Below, one piece after another: positions 10,574 through 21,681 of a stretch of 64,000 nt of DNA. Under the pieces are notes generated by a model. It made no database searches. It saw only the letters and a list, made by a program, of their open reading frames with translations, and had not been told where the DNA came from. The DNA lies in the NCBI RefSeq assembly GCF_963583255.1, contig NC_084816.1:23830119-23894118 (forward strand). The letters are read 5' to 3'. The translations under genes were made by a program, and so were the position numbers. How positions within the stretch are numbered: the stretch's first letter is position 1; each line of letters starts with the position of its first letter. Source of the DNA: Pyrus communis (taxonomy: Eukaryota; Streptophyta; Magnoliopsida; Rosales; Rosaceae).

Positions 10574-11227
10574 ACAGGATCCAGATTCTAAAGAGCCACA
10601 AACTGCAACAATTGTTTAAAATTGAGTAAACCTATAAGACCCAATTCATGAGCCAAGATCTTGAAATGAATTTCACAAACGATTAATGCGGAATATGTAA
10701 ATTACATACCTCGAATATTAGCCATCAAATGTCATCTACAATCTCTATCTTGATTGATACATAGATGAGCCGTCAGTGGGTAGGAAATTGGGTTTTCTCC
10801 CTCTAGCCTTGTTTGCATGTTGAAAACCCTAATACATGTTTTTTATCAGTGTACACATTAGATGGGTTTGTGCACTATTATGGGCAGAGAGGACCTCTTT
10901 CCTAATGAAACCCATTATCAATTACCACCCATCACGATAATAAAGCAGGAAACCAATTCTCATAATTTGAACAATAAGATTGCTTCCATAACAAATTCAT
11001 TAAACCGAATATATCACACATGGATCATGTCTTTTGGACCACACTAGAATATTGAAATATTCTTACACAAATGTGCTGAGATAAACCATCCATTGATCCC
11101 CTCTGCTGCTTTGACCCCCTCTGCTGCTACCATCTCCACCGTCCATTTTATTTACCACCACCCTCTTGAGTGGCTCTCTTACTCCCTCCTCCTGCACATC
11201 CCTCCTTACATCCTCTTTGATGGCCAT
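10574..11227 (-). pseudogene. ERD6-like exon 1, copy C, split by an insertion
   Basis: Starting at ATG 11227-11225 the reading is MAIKEDVRRDVQEEGVREPL followed by [12 protein letters not shown], then stops at 11068 where foreign sequence begins. The rest of the exon (VCGSLESGSC-like, ending in a GTAAGT donor) resumes at 10612-10574. Joining the two halves gives the usual exon 1 layout of this transporter. No further exons follow before the complete gene's 3' end, so this is a first-exon relic. Confidence 0.75.
10613..11067 (-). mobile_element. Probable solo LTR (455 bp)
   Basis: The insertion that splits copy C has TG...CA ends (TGTTTAAAATTG...ATATTCTTACA on the plus strand). It is flanked by ACAAT and CAAAT, which fit a 5-bp target duplication of CAAAT with one lost base. 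Length and composition fit a plant copia LTR; the minus strand (TGTAAGAATATTTC...) reads more naturally as LTR sense. No internal retroelement sequence remains. Confidence 0.6.
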
Positions 11228-11517
11228 GTCTGCCTGCCTGGATTATATAGACTCGAAACGTCGCGATGAACTTGTATAAAATGGCAAAGAGAAAACGATT
11301 CAAAGCGATGGGTTTTGTAAGCAAGAAATATCAAATAATGAAAACCAGAAAAGAAAATCTTTATCCAAAAACATCTCGTAAATTTATTTTTCTGAACTTG
11401 TAAAAGTTTGATCTGTTTAGATTGCTTCTTACTGACAGTGCCCTTGTTGTTTTGAAGTGTCCAACAAAGAGCTAAAAGTGAGCAAATCTTGAGGTCATGT
11501 AGTTATAAACTTGATAA

Positions 11518-11654
11518 GGAGAGATGCCCGGTATACCGGGCACCCACTGTCATAATATAAGTGATTGGATTCTTAAACAAAAAACTTTTTCAACCATTTA
11601 TATTATGATACTTGTGTGTCGAGATGTGTTCCTGGTACATTGAAAATTTTCTCC
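11518..11654. mobile_element. Short foldback element
   Basis: A 137-bp segment with imperfect inverted arms: GGAGAGATG...CATAATATAAGTG on the left and CATTTATATTATGATAC...TTTTCTCC on the right. Flanks TTGATAA and TTAACAA could be a decayed target duplication. It has no coding capacity. Confidence 0.4.
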
Positions 11655-12100
11655 TTAACAAGGCATTGTCGTCTTTTTGGATGTCACACGTGGACAATTT
11701 TTCAGCGAGATATGGGAGTGTGTAGGGCTGTTGGGCACGACACTTGAATGTATAGGTTGTTGCTCTGATAGTGTGTTAGAATGCGATTATTTCCCGAAAA
11801 CGAATAATAGATAATGAGTGGAGAGGTTAAGGATATTTTAAGTTCTTATGCTAGACTTCCATCCTTCGATAAGATATGCTCTCGATAGGTTCATATAATT
11901 ATTATTTTTTTCTATTTATTCATGGCATAAATCAACTCAATTAATCATCGTAAAAATAGCAGTATACAACAACTTTGTGGTTTTAAATTGAAGCATCTTC
12001 AAAGATTTTCCATCTTTCTGAACTAAGCTGCCCAAATTTTCGATGAGGATTTAACTTCTAAAAAGAATGCTCTTCATTTCTTCCTTCGGTTCTATTTGTT

Positions 12101-15100
12101 CATGGCTCCTTGGATCTGTTCCAGTGTTTTCCCCTTTGTTTCGGGCACCAACGACACCACGAACAAAATAGCAAGAGCGTTGATTCCGGCGTACAGAATG
12201 AAAGTACCTGAAAATCGGGCACGCGTAAATTATCAGCTCTTATCAAATTGCAACCCTTTAAGCATGGACATGGCTTTCAGAACAGTTAGCTTCTGTAACA
12301 TGAAAGGAAAATGTAGTTACCGTAGGAGCTCCAACTCATAAGATAGTTGAACGTGTAGGAACACAACCATGCACTGAACCAATTCACCAGCGTTGCTAAG
12401 CTTCCGGCCTGCCCTTTAATATTTATCGGGAATATCTGCAGCAGACGGAAAGTTTGTTTAGATAGGTGACATGATCAACGCAAACATGGACGGATAAATG
12501 AGTAAATAGTACGCATTTTCTATACCTCAGACATCACAACCCAAGGAACTGCTCCCATTCCTATCGAAAAGGCTCCTATGTAGACCTGAATCCATAAACG
12601 AATGGTTAAAAATTTCAAGGAGAAGAAACAAAAACTTGATTTCATTAGAGAGATGCGCGAGGGAAATATGTCGCCACAAAGCTAATGAATTACCAGTATG
12701 CCAGTTACAGCAAGTATGGGAACTGCGTCGAGTGCTAATTCATGAACCTGGTTCACAAAGAGCGATCTCTTGTCAGACTACTGTTGGATAACCTTAAACC
12801 GAAACATGTTAACATTTGAGGATTACCTTCAGAAAGAATGAAACCGCTGTCAGGAGAGAGCCAAGCACCAACCCGGATGCAGAGACCTAGAATTGAGAGG
12901 AAAAAGTTAAACCTTCTGATACGAATTGGAATTTGTCTTGGATCATTCTTACAGCTAAAGCTGTGCACTCTAGTTTACCAAAATTAGAGGCTTTCGTCCG
13001 GCTTTATCCATCACGCCTGCAGCAATGCCGGTAACTATAACCTGTAAAGCAGAACTGAGTCAGGATGCTTTCAGTTGAGAAATTAAAAGATTCCAAGAGC
13101 TGTCATGGTAGGACTGTCGAACCTGAAGAATAGCATAGATTATAGTTCCAATGCTGGAGGAAAATCCTGAGACATAGAACGTTTACATTTCAATTGTAGA
13201 ACAAGATTATCTGCTTTAAATACCGAAAACATAAATTAAAGCGGGGTCTTTACCTGCTTGTTCAAAAATATCGCTGACATAGAAACAGACTCCGTTGATT
13301 CCACCCAGTTGTTGACAGACCATCAGCCCAATTCCGATCTGATCAAACAAAAGTTATTAGCAAAGAAAAGTTTAACTAGAAGAGAAAGAAAACAAAACTG
13401 TCAGTACAAGCGGCGTGGAGAGAAATTATTACAATGAGTGAGCTCCAGTATCTCCTTCGAAACAAATCCAGCAATTTGGCTTTAGGGAGCGAGTCGAGAG
13501 TTACAATATAATCCTGAATTTCTGCTGCTTCATGAGATATGTCAGCATCATTTCCACGCAGTTTCTGCAGTGCGGCTTCAAAATCTCTCTGGCGTCCTGT
13601 CTTTGCCTGCATTGATGATGAAGCTGTAATTGATGTCTTCATTGTGTTTAATGCTGCTAACTTAGGTAAATACGAAACAGAAGCGAAATTCTTACCAACC
13701 ATCTTGGAGACTCGGGAATGAAAAAGAGACCAAAAATTGTCACAGCGCAGGGAATAAGTCCTGCAATCACCACACAAATGAGCCCTCTCTGCCACTGTAT
13801 TCGAAAACAGTGTTTTCAAATTCAGCAGAGTTTGTCAGAAAAAAAAACTTACCAATTAATGCTAATGTCCGCCAACTTACTACTACCCCGATTATGAAGG
13901 AAACAGACACTCCAGTTACGATCATTAACTATACGATAAGCAAATGAAAAGGTTACATAGGATCCAAACAAACAAACAAAATATTGTTAACTAGCTTCAA
14001 GAATCGCATTTCTTGCTACGTATTTACCTGATTTGCAGCAGTCAATCTTCCTCGAAGGTTTTTGGGTGCAATTTCAGCTACGAAAATAGGTACCTTAATT
14101 ATCATTCATCCAATAGCACATCAGACTTGGTTAATAACTTGTCAGGAACATAATACTCAAGTTATAGAGGAGGGTAATAACGCACCACGTAAGAAAAGGC
14201 TCCCATTCCATACCCTGTTAGCAGTCTCCCAATGTCCAACAACCAAGCGCCCTTCAACAGAGAAAAGATGGTGAACACGAATAAGCTCAAATGTCAAGAG
14301 GAGAACATTTGCTTAGTATCTAAAAGCACAGAGAAATTCAAGTGTGAAATTAGACAAACCTTGGAGAAGTAAATAGCAAGCCAACCTGCAACACAGAAAG
14401 CACAAGACACTCTCAAGGCCTGCGTACAATTTCACAGTGAAGATATCGTTAGATAGCAAATACCAATCAAAACAGAATAAGTATAGTGCTCAAAGTTCTG
14501 GACACGAATTCTGAATCATACCCCTTTTCGGCCAAGAAAATCGGTGATTGGCCCAATAGTGATAGCTCCTATCATTGCACCAAATGTCAAAATGGATACA
14601 AACACTGAATACTGCATACAAAGGAAAAACCGGCAAGTTAATTGAAAGAAAATTTGTGAAAGCATATACTCAAATGGCTTCGAAAACATTCTCCCCTTGT
14701 ACTGTCAACTCTCTAAAATTCTAAATCATATCAGGAGTTAGTTTTTAAGTTTTGTTTCTTGAATTTGAAACTTTTCACGCGCGCCATGTAGGTTTGCTTT
14801 GCCAGTAGTGCCTCAGATCAAAAGCAATGGCTCAGCATACAATGTAAAACCCTCAGTCATGAGAGAAACTAGCCCTTGGGCCGCCATGGTGATTGTATCC
14901 CAAGGCAGTAACGCAATTGCCACATGAAAAAGATATAGCACATGGAAGTTCATTGGCTTGGGATATCAAACTGCCACCATGGTGTCACCGATGTAGGGAA
15001 CAGATACAGATTTCTACTCATAAGTTTACACATCCAACAAAACAGCTTGGACCAGTTATAGATGTTCCAATCACTTCCATACCTCTGATAATGATAAACT

Positions 15101-15433
15101 GAGATCTTCCCGGATTGCAGACTGAGTAGGCGAAGAATAACCGACCTGAAAGCGATACAAGAGCGTCAAATAAACTATCTAAATATCACAATTTTCCAAG
15201 TGAACAGTTAGTCCGTCTCTCTAAAATCTCAACAAAAAGATAAACAAAAATGCAAAACAATCACTTACACAGCATCCGAACTCATAAGAGCCACAAACTG
15301 CAACAAATGTGCTGAGATAAACCATCCATAGATTCCCTCCGCCGCTTCCCCCAGCTGCATCGTCTCCTTCCGCCATGAGTGGCACTCTTACTCCCTCCTG
15401 CACATCACTCTCCACATCCTCCTTAATGCCCAT
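12101..15433 (-). CDS. ERD6-like monosaccharide transporter (MFS), 17 exons
   Basis: Predicted sugar/H+ transporter of the ERD6-like group, a 12-helix major-facilitator protein that in studied members exports sugar from the vacuole. Exons (descending): 15433-15269, 15145-15083, 14611-14522, 14419-14360, 14251-14189, 14093-14028, 13928-13881, 13794-13696, 13606-13433, 13338-13254, 13166-13123, 13041-12979, 12886-12827, 12747-12694, 12585-12526, 12435-12321, 12207-12101. All have GT-AG borders and frame is kept, giving 471 residues. Signatures seen: [48 protein letters not shown]. The last exon appears one base short: after KTL it reads DRSKEP-stop where the family has a longer E-x-I-Q tail. 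Start ATG gives an acidic N-terminus typical of the group. It is the only near-complete copy among four in the window. Confidence 0.88.
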
Positions 15434-15513
15434 GCCTGCCAGGATGATTATATAAAGGGAGTTTAAGAACAAGGCCCCTGGCAAAACTCCAACCCGAACC
15501 GCCTCGATGAACT

Positions 15514-15521
15514 TGTATAAA
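15514..15521 (-). promoter_or_regulatory. Possible TATA box of the ERD6-like gene
   Basis: The minus strand reads CCATTTATACAAG about 85 bp upstream of the ATG. The surrounding sequence is shared with the region upstream of pseudogene copy C (near 11270), as expected for a duplicated promoter. Confidence 0.35.
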
Positions 15522-17396
15522 TGGCAAAGAGAACAAGATTCAAAGAGATGGGAAGTGTGAGCAGAAACTATGAAATTATGGAAACCATGAAAATTCTCTT
15601 TCTTCTTATAGGTAGAGACATAGAGATTGCAACATGCCAGAAAGGGATGTAAACTTTTTCTACAAGTATATTATTTACATAATATATATATACATATGTA
15701 ATATATAATTATATATTTCAAAGTTCTAAAAGTTAGGCACTGCTTCATACTGACAGTGCTTTGCTGGTGTTCCAAGCAGTTACAAATTGACTTGCTCAAA
15801 GCTTTGCTACCAATTGCATATCAGACAATGCAGACAGCCAAAATCGCTGCTGCATCAGTTAAATAAAGGAATATAATAAACACGCCGTATCAAAACAAAT
15901 CTTTGTCGTGTCTACGAGAACACGCAGGCTTTGGTCTAACCAAGTTCGATACAGCAGTGTGTTCACTTCTCTGGCTGCGTTCAAGTTTAAATCTCTTTTT
16001 TGTCGTTTAGGTTAGATTAAAACATCGCTGGAGTTGAAGAAAATGAATATGAAAACATGTTTCGGACTCGACATAAACACGGAAGAATATGAGATGGATG
16101 ATGAGATAAACATCAGAGAGAGAACATAAGAAGTAAGTCTAGTCTGGCTGCTTGTATAGGTTCATACAATCTGTTAATTTTCTTTCTTTTTTACTTCGAA
16201 ATTAATTAATTTTGTGGTCCGATTAATGGCCATTTCCGGAAGAAAAAAAATCCAATAAATCCCAGTGGATTTGTATTTTTTTTTTCTTTTTCCCTTGAGA
16301 TGAATTATTTACTAGGGAATTTTAAATTTTTATCTTTTTGGTAACGAAGTATACCGACGATAATATCACTTTTTAGCACAAAATTTCATAACTCGTTTAG
16401 AAATGTTTCTAAATATCTGAAAATGATTTTGATTAAAATATTTTTAGAACCAATCTTATTAAAAATCCAAGTAAATTCTAAAAAAAAAATACACTTAAAT
16501 TGCTTCCTAAAAGAATCACATGACTGGCATTTATTGCAGAAAACATTTATACTTTTGAAACCCAAAACATTTTCTTTAAAAACGCTTTCAATTATTTTTG
16601 GCTCTCTCAATCACTAAACAACCACTCTTTGCAGAAAAAATTCACCTTTCTTTGAGCTTCCTTTTTGGCTCTCTATGAACAAAAATAAAGATGAAAATAA
16701 TTAATTATTGAAATTAAACTAATTATATTTAAAAAAATTATCAACTACAGATCTCAATCAAGTTAATTTTATCGGATTCCCCTTAGATAGAAATAGACAA
16801 AAACATAAGGATCTTTTCAGGCTTACAGCCTTGCACCTTGAATTGTAACTTTCCTATTTATGGTTAGATTAACCCTCTTGCGGTGATGACGGTGATGGCG
16901 GTGACGGTGTTATTAATCTACATGTTATAAACTTATAATTTAGTGGTCGACGGAGTTGAAACGTCGGGTATTGCAGCTATTCTAAGTGTGGTAGTTGGGA
17001 TGTAGGGATCAGACACCCACGTTGCAACAGGACTCCATTTGTCTGTAACCCAGAAATTAAGATAGGAACACAAAATCAAATGAAAGACAGATTTGTAGAT
17101 CTATACATATTTAAAGATGTATGATCACGATGGCCAAAAAAAAACCCAGATTCCCTGTAATTAAGATAGAGAAATGATATCCGTTTTCTGCACATGTTTA
17201 TTTATGTCTATTGATTTTTTTTTTATTGATTCAATTTAAAGACTACAAATAAGCAGAGGCGTGTAGCGAGAGTAAGTTAGCATCTAAAAATCACTTCCAT
17301 CGAGATAAACTAGTATTTGCAGTCTTCAGTCCAATTAGTTCACTACTTGAAACTTGAAAAGAATCTCTAAACAGGAAATTTGGTCGATAGTGGAAG
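15522..17396. other. Intergenic, no gene seen
   Basis: AT-rich spacer with a TATATA-rich stretch at 15670-15715 and a GGTGA-type short repeat near 16880-16910. Only short random ORFs occur. Confidence 0.5.
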
Positions 17397-18277
17397 GGGA
17401 AATTATATTCACTTCCTAAATTACTTCTCTCACACACTTTTAATTTTTGACTTGTTTTATTAACATCTCACATTTTGTTGATTACACCCCACATTCACTT
17501 TTTAAATTAAAATTTTTCTTAACACGCTCCACGTATTTTCCAATACTACTCTCACACCTCACACCTCACATCTCACACACCCCACAATCCTCAACTACTT
17601 AACCACATAAAACTCTTCATCTCTTTCTCTTTCAAGCAAAAGAATAATCCACATTTTAAAGACAAGAAAGATGAATTAAATTGTTGTATAAAATCCCCCT
17701 CTTGCCATTTGATTTATAAACATTCGTCAAATTTTCTTGAACAATCACGTTGGATTCTAAGGAGCCTGATGGACAAATGGTATGAACTGTTCTTATAAGG
17801 TCATGTCAGTTCCAACCAGCCAAAAAAACATTGAATTTCTTCACCATCAAACAACCACAAGTATATTACATTTAATCACATCTTAAAATTTTACAACATT
17901 CTCTAGTTTTCTTCCTATTTCTTGGATTCCAATTAGAGCCAGGCTTTGCAAAAAGTCAAATTTTTATTCTATTATTTAAGTAATTTCTTGAATGTGAAAA
18001 CCAACGAATGAACGAGGAGCAAAACTCGATTTTTTATTCCGTTCATCAAAATATGTTTTTTCATCAACGTGTTTGTGAGTAAGAGTAGCTATGAGGGCTT
18101 GAATAGTCATTTCATATTAGTTGTAGTATTACATTTTTAAATGGGGTGTATTCAACATGTGGGATGTTAAAAAAAAAAAACCCTAATTTTTTAATATTTT
18201 TCTATCAGTGTTAGTAGTGCGTAGAAAAATAAAAAGGTATGGGAGAAGTAATTTAGGGTGTGTGAATATAATCTCTC
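17397..18277. mobile_element. Terminal-inverted-repeat element (about 880 bp)
   Basis: The left end (GAAATTATATTCAC...CCTAAATTACTTCTC...ACATCTCACATTTTGTTGA) matches the reverse complement of the right end (GAGATTATATTCACACACCCTAAATTACTTCTCCC...ACATCCCACATGTTGAA), giving terminal inverted repeats of roughly 100 bp. The interior has no transposase-like ORF. Long inverted repeats suggest a Mutator-like non-autonomous element, but I found no clear target duplication. Confidence 0.55.
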
Positions 18278-18291
18278 TGGTGAAAATTCTC

Positions 18292-18349
18292 CCCCGCACA
18301 TTTTCCTCACAAGCGAACAGTTGAGATTTAACTTAAGAAAATGTGCGGG
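18292..18349. repeat. Hairpin-forming inverted repeat
   Basis: CCCGCACATTTTC at 18292 and GAAAATGTGCGGG at 18337-18349 are perfect 13-bp complements around a 32-bp loop, just outside the larger inverted-repeat element. Function unknown; possibly a small transposon relic. Confidence 0.5.
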
Positions 18350-19169
18350 TGAGCAAAGCTTGAAGATATTTGACATGTGAAGCAGACTAATCATACTCCT
18401 ATGTTTGAAAACAACTTGCATATACAGAGACAGAGATCTACCTCCCAGAATTTTATAAGGCATTGACAGCTTTGAGACCACAGTGCCAACTCTATCAAAA
18501 TTAGACGAATATTATGGAAACGGAGAAATTCTTATCATGTCCGTCCGCCCGCACATTGAATCACCATTACAAGAGACGGGACTGGGGTGGGGACGTATGC
18601 AGGCAGCCGGACGTAAGAATTGTTCCGTGGAAAGACATGACCCGTGAAATACCCAAATCGCACATATATATATCAATACCATTATACCAACCAGTTTACA
18701 ATGGCCGGTAGTAATTAAACATCTTAGCATGTATGCATCCACCGTATACAAATAGAACATCGAAAATTCGTAGTTAAAGGATAACATTTAAGTCAAGTTA
18801 GGTAACTGTGGCCCTACGATGTGAGGACGAAGTTGATATCTTGAGGGTTTGCAGATACTTACACTTCAATAACTTAAGTGTGATATTGACCAAGCTTCCA
18901 TATTTTCTATCTTCCAGGGGATCAAGTAACAAAGGACAATGATGGCGAAATATGTTTAATGTGTTCTACACTTCTATTCGACTTCAGTAAAGAATCAGCT
19001 TTAATCATACATCTATTTCACATTTACAGTGAGAAATTTCATCACAAAACCACACAATCTGCGCCAACAAACAAATCAGGGTGAACATACCTGTTAGTGG
19101 AATCTGTCAAAGACAAAGAGTCGCTACTCTTTCATCTTTGAGTTAATTAACTCACAAGTCACAACCCTT

Positions 19170-21098
19170 CTATCTGGTATGGGAACTTTCCCCGTCTCCA
19201 TTAGGGCTAGAAGGTAGGTTACTTTCGAATTTATAAGTCTGAAAACCACCTGGAGTAGAGAGCTCAATTGAACCACTGCTGCTGTATCTTTCAATATCGT
19301 CAATATCTGACACAATGGGAATTGGTCTTTCTGGAATTGATGGAACCAATATATCTGTTTCCAACATTTTCACAGCCTGATCCATCGTTGGCCTAGCATG
19401 CAACTGCGGATGAGAACAAAGAATGGCAATCAATACATACTTCTCTAGAACTTCGGGTGCACCCTTCTCCGGCATATCATTTTCAATAACATCTAGCGGT
19501 CTTCCTTTCCTCACCAACTCCCACGCCCAATCAGTTACAAGTGAAGGCTGATTATCATTACTCACATGGAGCGCCTTCTTTCCACTCAAAAGCTCAAGAA
19601 GCACAACACCAAAACTATACACATCACTTTTATCCGTCAACTGTCCATACAACGCATACTCTGGAGCAACATAACCCATTGTTCCAGCCACCCTCGTGCT
19701 CAAATGAGTCATTCCCTCAGGTGTAAACCTCGCGAGCCCAAAATCTGCTACCTTGGCCTCGAATGTCTCATCCAAGAGTATGTTATTAGCTTTGATGTCC
19801 CTATGGATAATAGTTGGTTGAGCCCCGTAATGCAAATAAGCCAATCCCCTCGCCATCCCCAGCGCAATCCTCTGACGAATTGGCCAACTAAGCTTGATCT
19901 CAAACGACCCAAACAAATGGTCGTGGAGACTTCCATTCTTCATCAAATCACACACAATGATCCTCTGGTGACCCATCAAAGGAGTAGTGGCAATACAATA
20001 ACCTCTCAACGCAACAAGATTGACGTGCCTAACACTCGCAATCACCTCAACCTCGTGCGCGAAAATTGTGTCGCCAGCAGCCGAGCAGTTCTTGAACCTC
20101 TTCAATGCAACTTCAGAACCATCATCCAGAATTCCCTTGTACACATTTCCATATCCTCCTCTCCCAATTATATTATCCGTAGAGAAATTCTTAGTTGCAG
20201 CACTAATCTCTTCGTATTTAAACTTAATTAAATTAGTACTTCCACTAATCGACTCTAAAGCAGAACCTAATCCCTGCTCAATTTTATCACTAATATCTTT
20301 TTTCCTCTTCTTAGCCCTGAAGTCTTTATATTTATGCCACAAAAACCAAACGCCGCCGATCACAATCAGCAATCCGACGCCGCAAACAACCAATACAATC
20401 AAAATTACCTTCTTTTTCTTCTTACCGGATCCCTCCGCCAGGGTTATGAGCGAGAACAAGCACTCGGCGGTGCCCATATCGGTCGGTGCGAGGAAAGCCG
20501 CCACGTAAATGGACGGGTACGCCGTGCAGGTGGAGATGTTTCCGACGGACTCGCTGTTCAAGAGCAAGCTCTGCGAGGACATGCTGGTGGTGCAGAGGGC
20601 GCAGGGCGATCCATTTTCGAGAGACTGGTTGCAGGCGGTGGCGACGTCGCTGAGCGAGGTGTTTCCGACTTGGGATTCGAATTGGGACCTGGTGGAGACG
20701 TTCGTGCATCCTTCGGAGATCCAGCTGGTCTGGAAACCGCAGTTGGCGCGAATGTCGAAATTGGAGACGAGCTCGGAGGCTAGGGCTTGGTAGCCCGCCC
20801 AGCAGGACTCGGAGGAGTTGGGTGGGGGGAGGAAGTTGCCGGTGCGGCGGAGGTACTCGGAGTCGACGAGGCGGAGGCCCTGGACGAAGTACTGGCATGC
20901 GGTGTTGAGGTCGTAGCGGCGGCGGTTATGGGAGCCCGGGTTGAACTGGCGGAGGATGGTGAAGTTGAGGGGGCATGGAGCGGTGGAGTTTAGCTGGGAG
21001 AGAGATGGGGTAGGGGAGGAGGAGAGGAGGAGGAGGAGGAAGAGGAAGAGGAAGGAGGAGGACATTAGTGTTTCATAAGGAGCTGTCTGGATGGGCAT
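19170..21098 (-). CDS. RKF3: Receptor-like kinase RKF3 (SPARK domain), single exon
   Basis: Predicted plasma-membrane receptor-like serine/threonine kinase of the RKF3 type, 642 residues, intronless. Order seen: hydrophobic signal (12-34), Cys-rich extracellular SPARK-type region (about 40-220, with CPLNFTILR, several NxS/T sites and a CALC pair), Lys run, transmembrane helix (about 231-254), juxtamembrane segment, kinase domain (about 305-585). Kinase landmarks: glycine loop GRGGYG 312-317, Lys 333, HRD 432-434 inside HRDIKANNILL, DFG 452-454, APE 478-480, so it should be catalytically active. The second ATG (21065) gives a cleaner signal peptide (MSSSFLFLF...) and may be the true start. The ligand is not known from sequence. 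No disruption seen. Confidence 0.9.
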   Translation of the reverse strand: MPIQTAPYETLMSSSFLFLFLLLLLSSSPTPSLSQLNSTAPCPLNFTILRQFNPGSHNRRRYDLNTACQYFVQGLRLVDSEYLRRTGNFLPPPNSSESCWAGYQALASELVSNFDIRANCGFQTSWISEGCTNVSTRSQFESQVGNTSLSDVATACNQSLENGSPCALCTTSMSSQSLLLNSESVGNISTCTAYPSIYVAAFLAPTDMGTAECLFSLITLAEGSGKKKKKVILIVLVVCGVGLLIVIGGVWFLWHKYKDFRAKKRKKDISDKIEQGLGSALESISGSTNLIKFKYEEISAATKNFSTDNIIGRGGYGNVYKGILDDGSEVALKRFKNCSAAGDTIFAHEVEVIASVRHVNLVALRGYCIATTPLMGHQRIIVCDLMKNGSLHDHLFGSFEIKLSWPIRQRIALGMARGLAYLHYGAQPTIIHRDIKANNILLDETFEAKVADFGLARFTPEGMTHLSTRVAGTMGYVAPEYALYGQLTDKSDVYSFGVVLLELLSGKKALHVSNDNQPSLVTDWAWELVRKGRPLDVIENDMPEKGAPEVLEKYVLIAILCSHPQLHARPTMDQAVKMLETDILVPSIPERPIPIVSDIDDIERYSSSGSIELSTPGGFQTYKFESNLPSSPNGDGESSHTR

Positions 21099-21277
21099 GG
21101 TGCGGCGGAGGAAAAGTGCTTACTGTGGCAGTAGAGAAGTGCTTACTGTGGTTGGATAGTTTAGTCCAGCCAACCAGTTTGACAGTTGATGAAAATGGCG
21201 GCAAGCTGTGAGAAGGTGTTTGGTAACTTCCGCACGCCGACAGCAACCGCCTCGTATCGTGTCATTTCTGAAAGAGA

Positions 21278-21681
21278 TATTTGTCGGTTTTGTCCCGAAT
21301 TTGTATAAAATTGTTAATTTTCTCATTGAATTTTAATTTTAATCGATTACTTTACCTAAACTTTTTTTAATTTGCTAATCTTCTCCTAAACCTTGACTTT
21401 AGTGGATTGCCCACCTAAAATTTTATAAATAACAAAATTACCCACTAAAATTAGATTTCAAAAATTTTCATTCTTTTACTCACCATATAGTTGTCACCAA
21501 TTTTCTTTTTCTTTTTCCTTTTTTTTGTCAGCAACCATATAGTTGTTTACGTGATCAAAACGAACGAAAAATTAGATAAAATTCTTTAAAATTTTGGCGT
21601 TAGGAGAAGAATTGGCTATTTATCAAAGTTCCTGAAAAAATTAACAATTTTATACAAATTGGGGACAAATCGACAAATATA
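21278..21681. mobile_element. Terminal-inverted-repeat element upstream of RKF3
   Basis: Left arm TATTTGTCGGTTTTGTCCC...TTTGTATAAAATTGTTAATTTT is mirrored by the right arm (reverse complement TATTTGTCGATTTGTCCCC...TTTGTATAAAATTGTTAATTTTTTC). Arms are about 50 bp and the whole element about 400 bp, with an AT-rich non-coding core. It sits about 180-215 bp upstream of the RKF3 start and could affect its promoter. Confidence 0.55.

Noticed and set aside
20422..20898. ORFs overlapping the RKF3 extracellular region in other frames
   Set aside because: Arg/Pro- or Gly-rich shadows caused by the high GC of the real coding frame.
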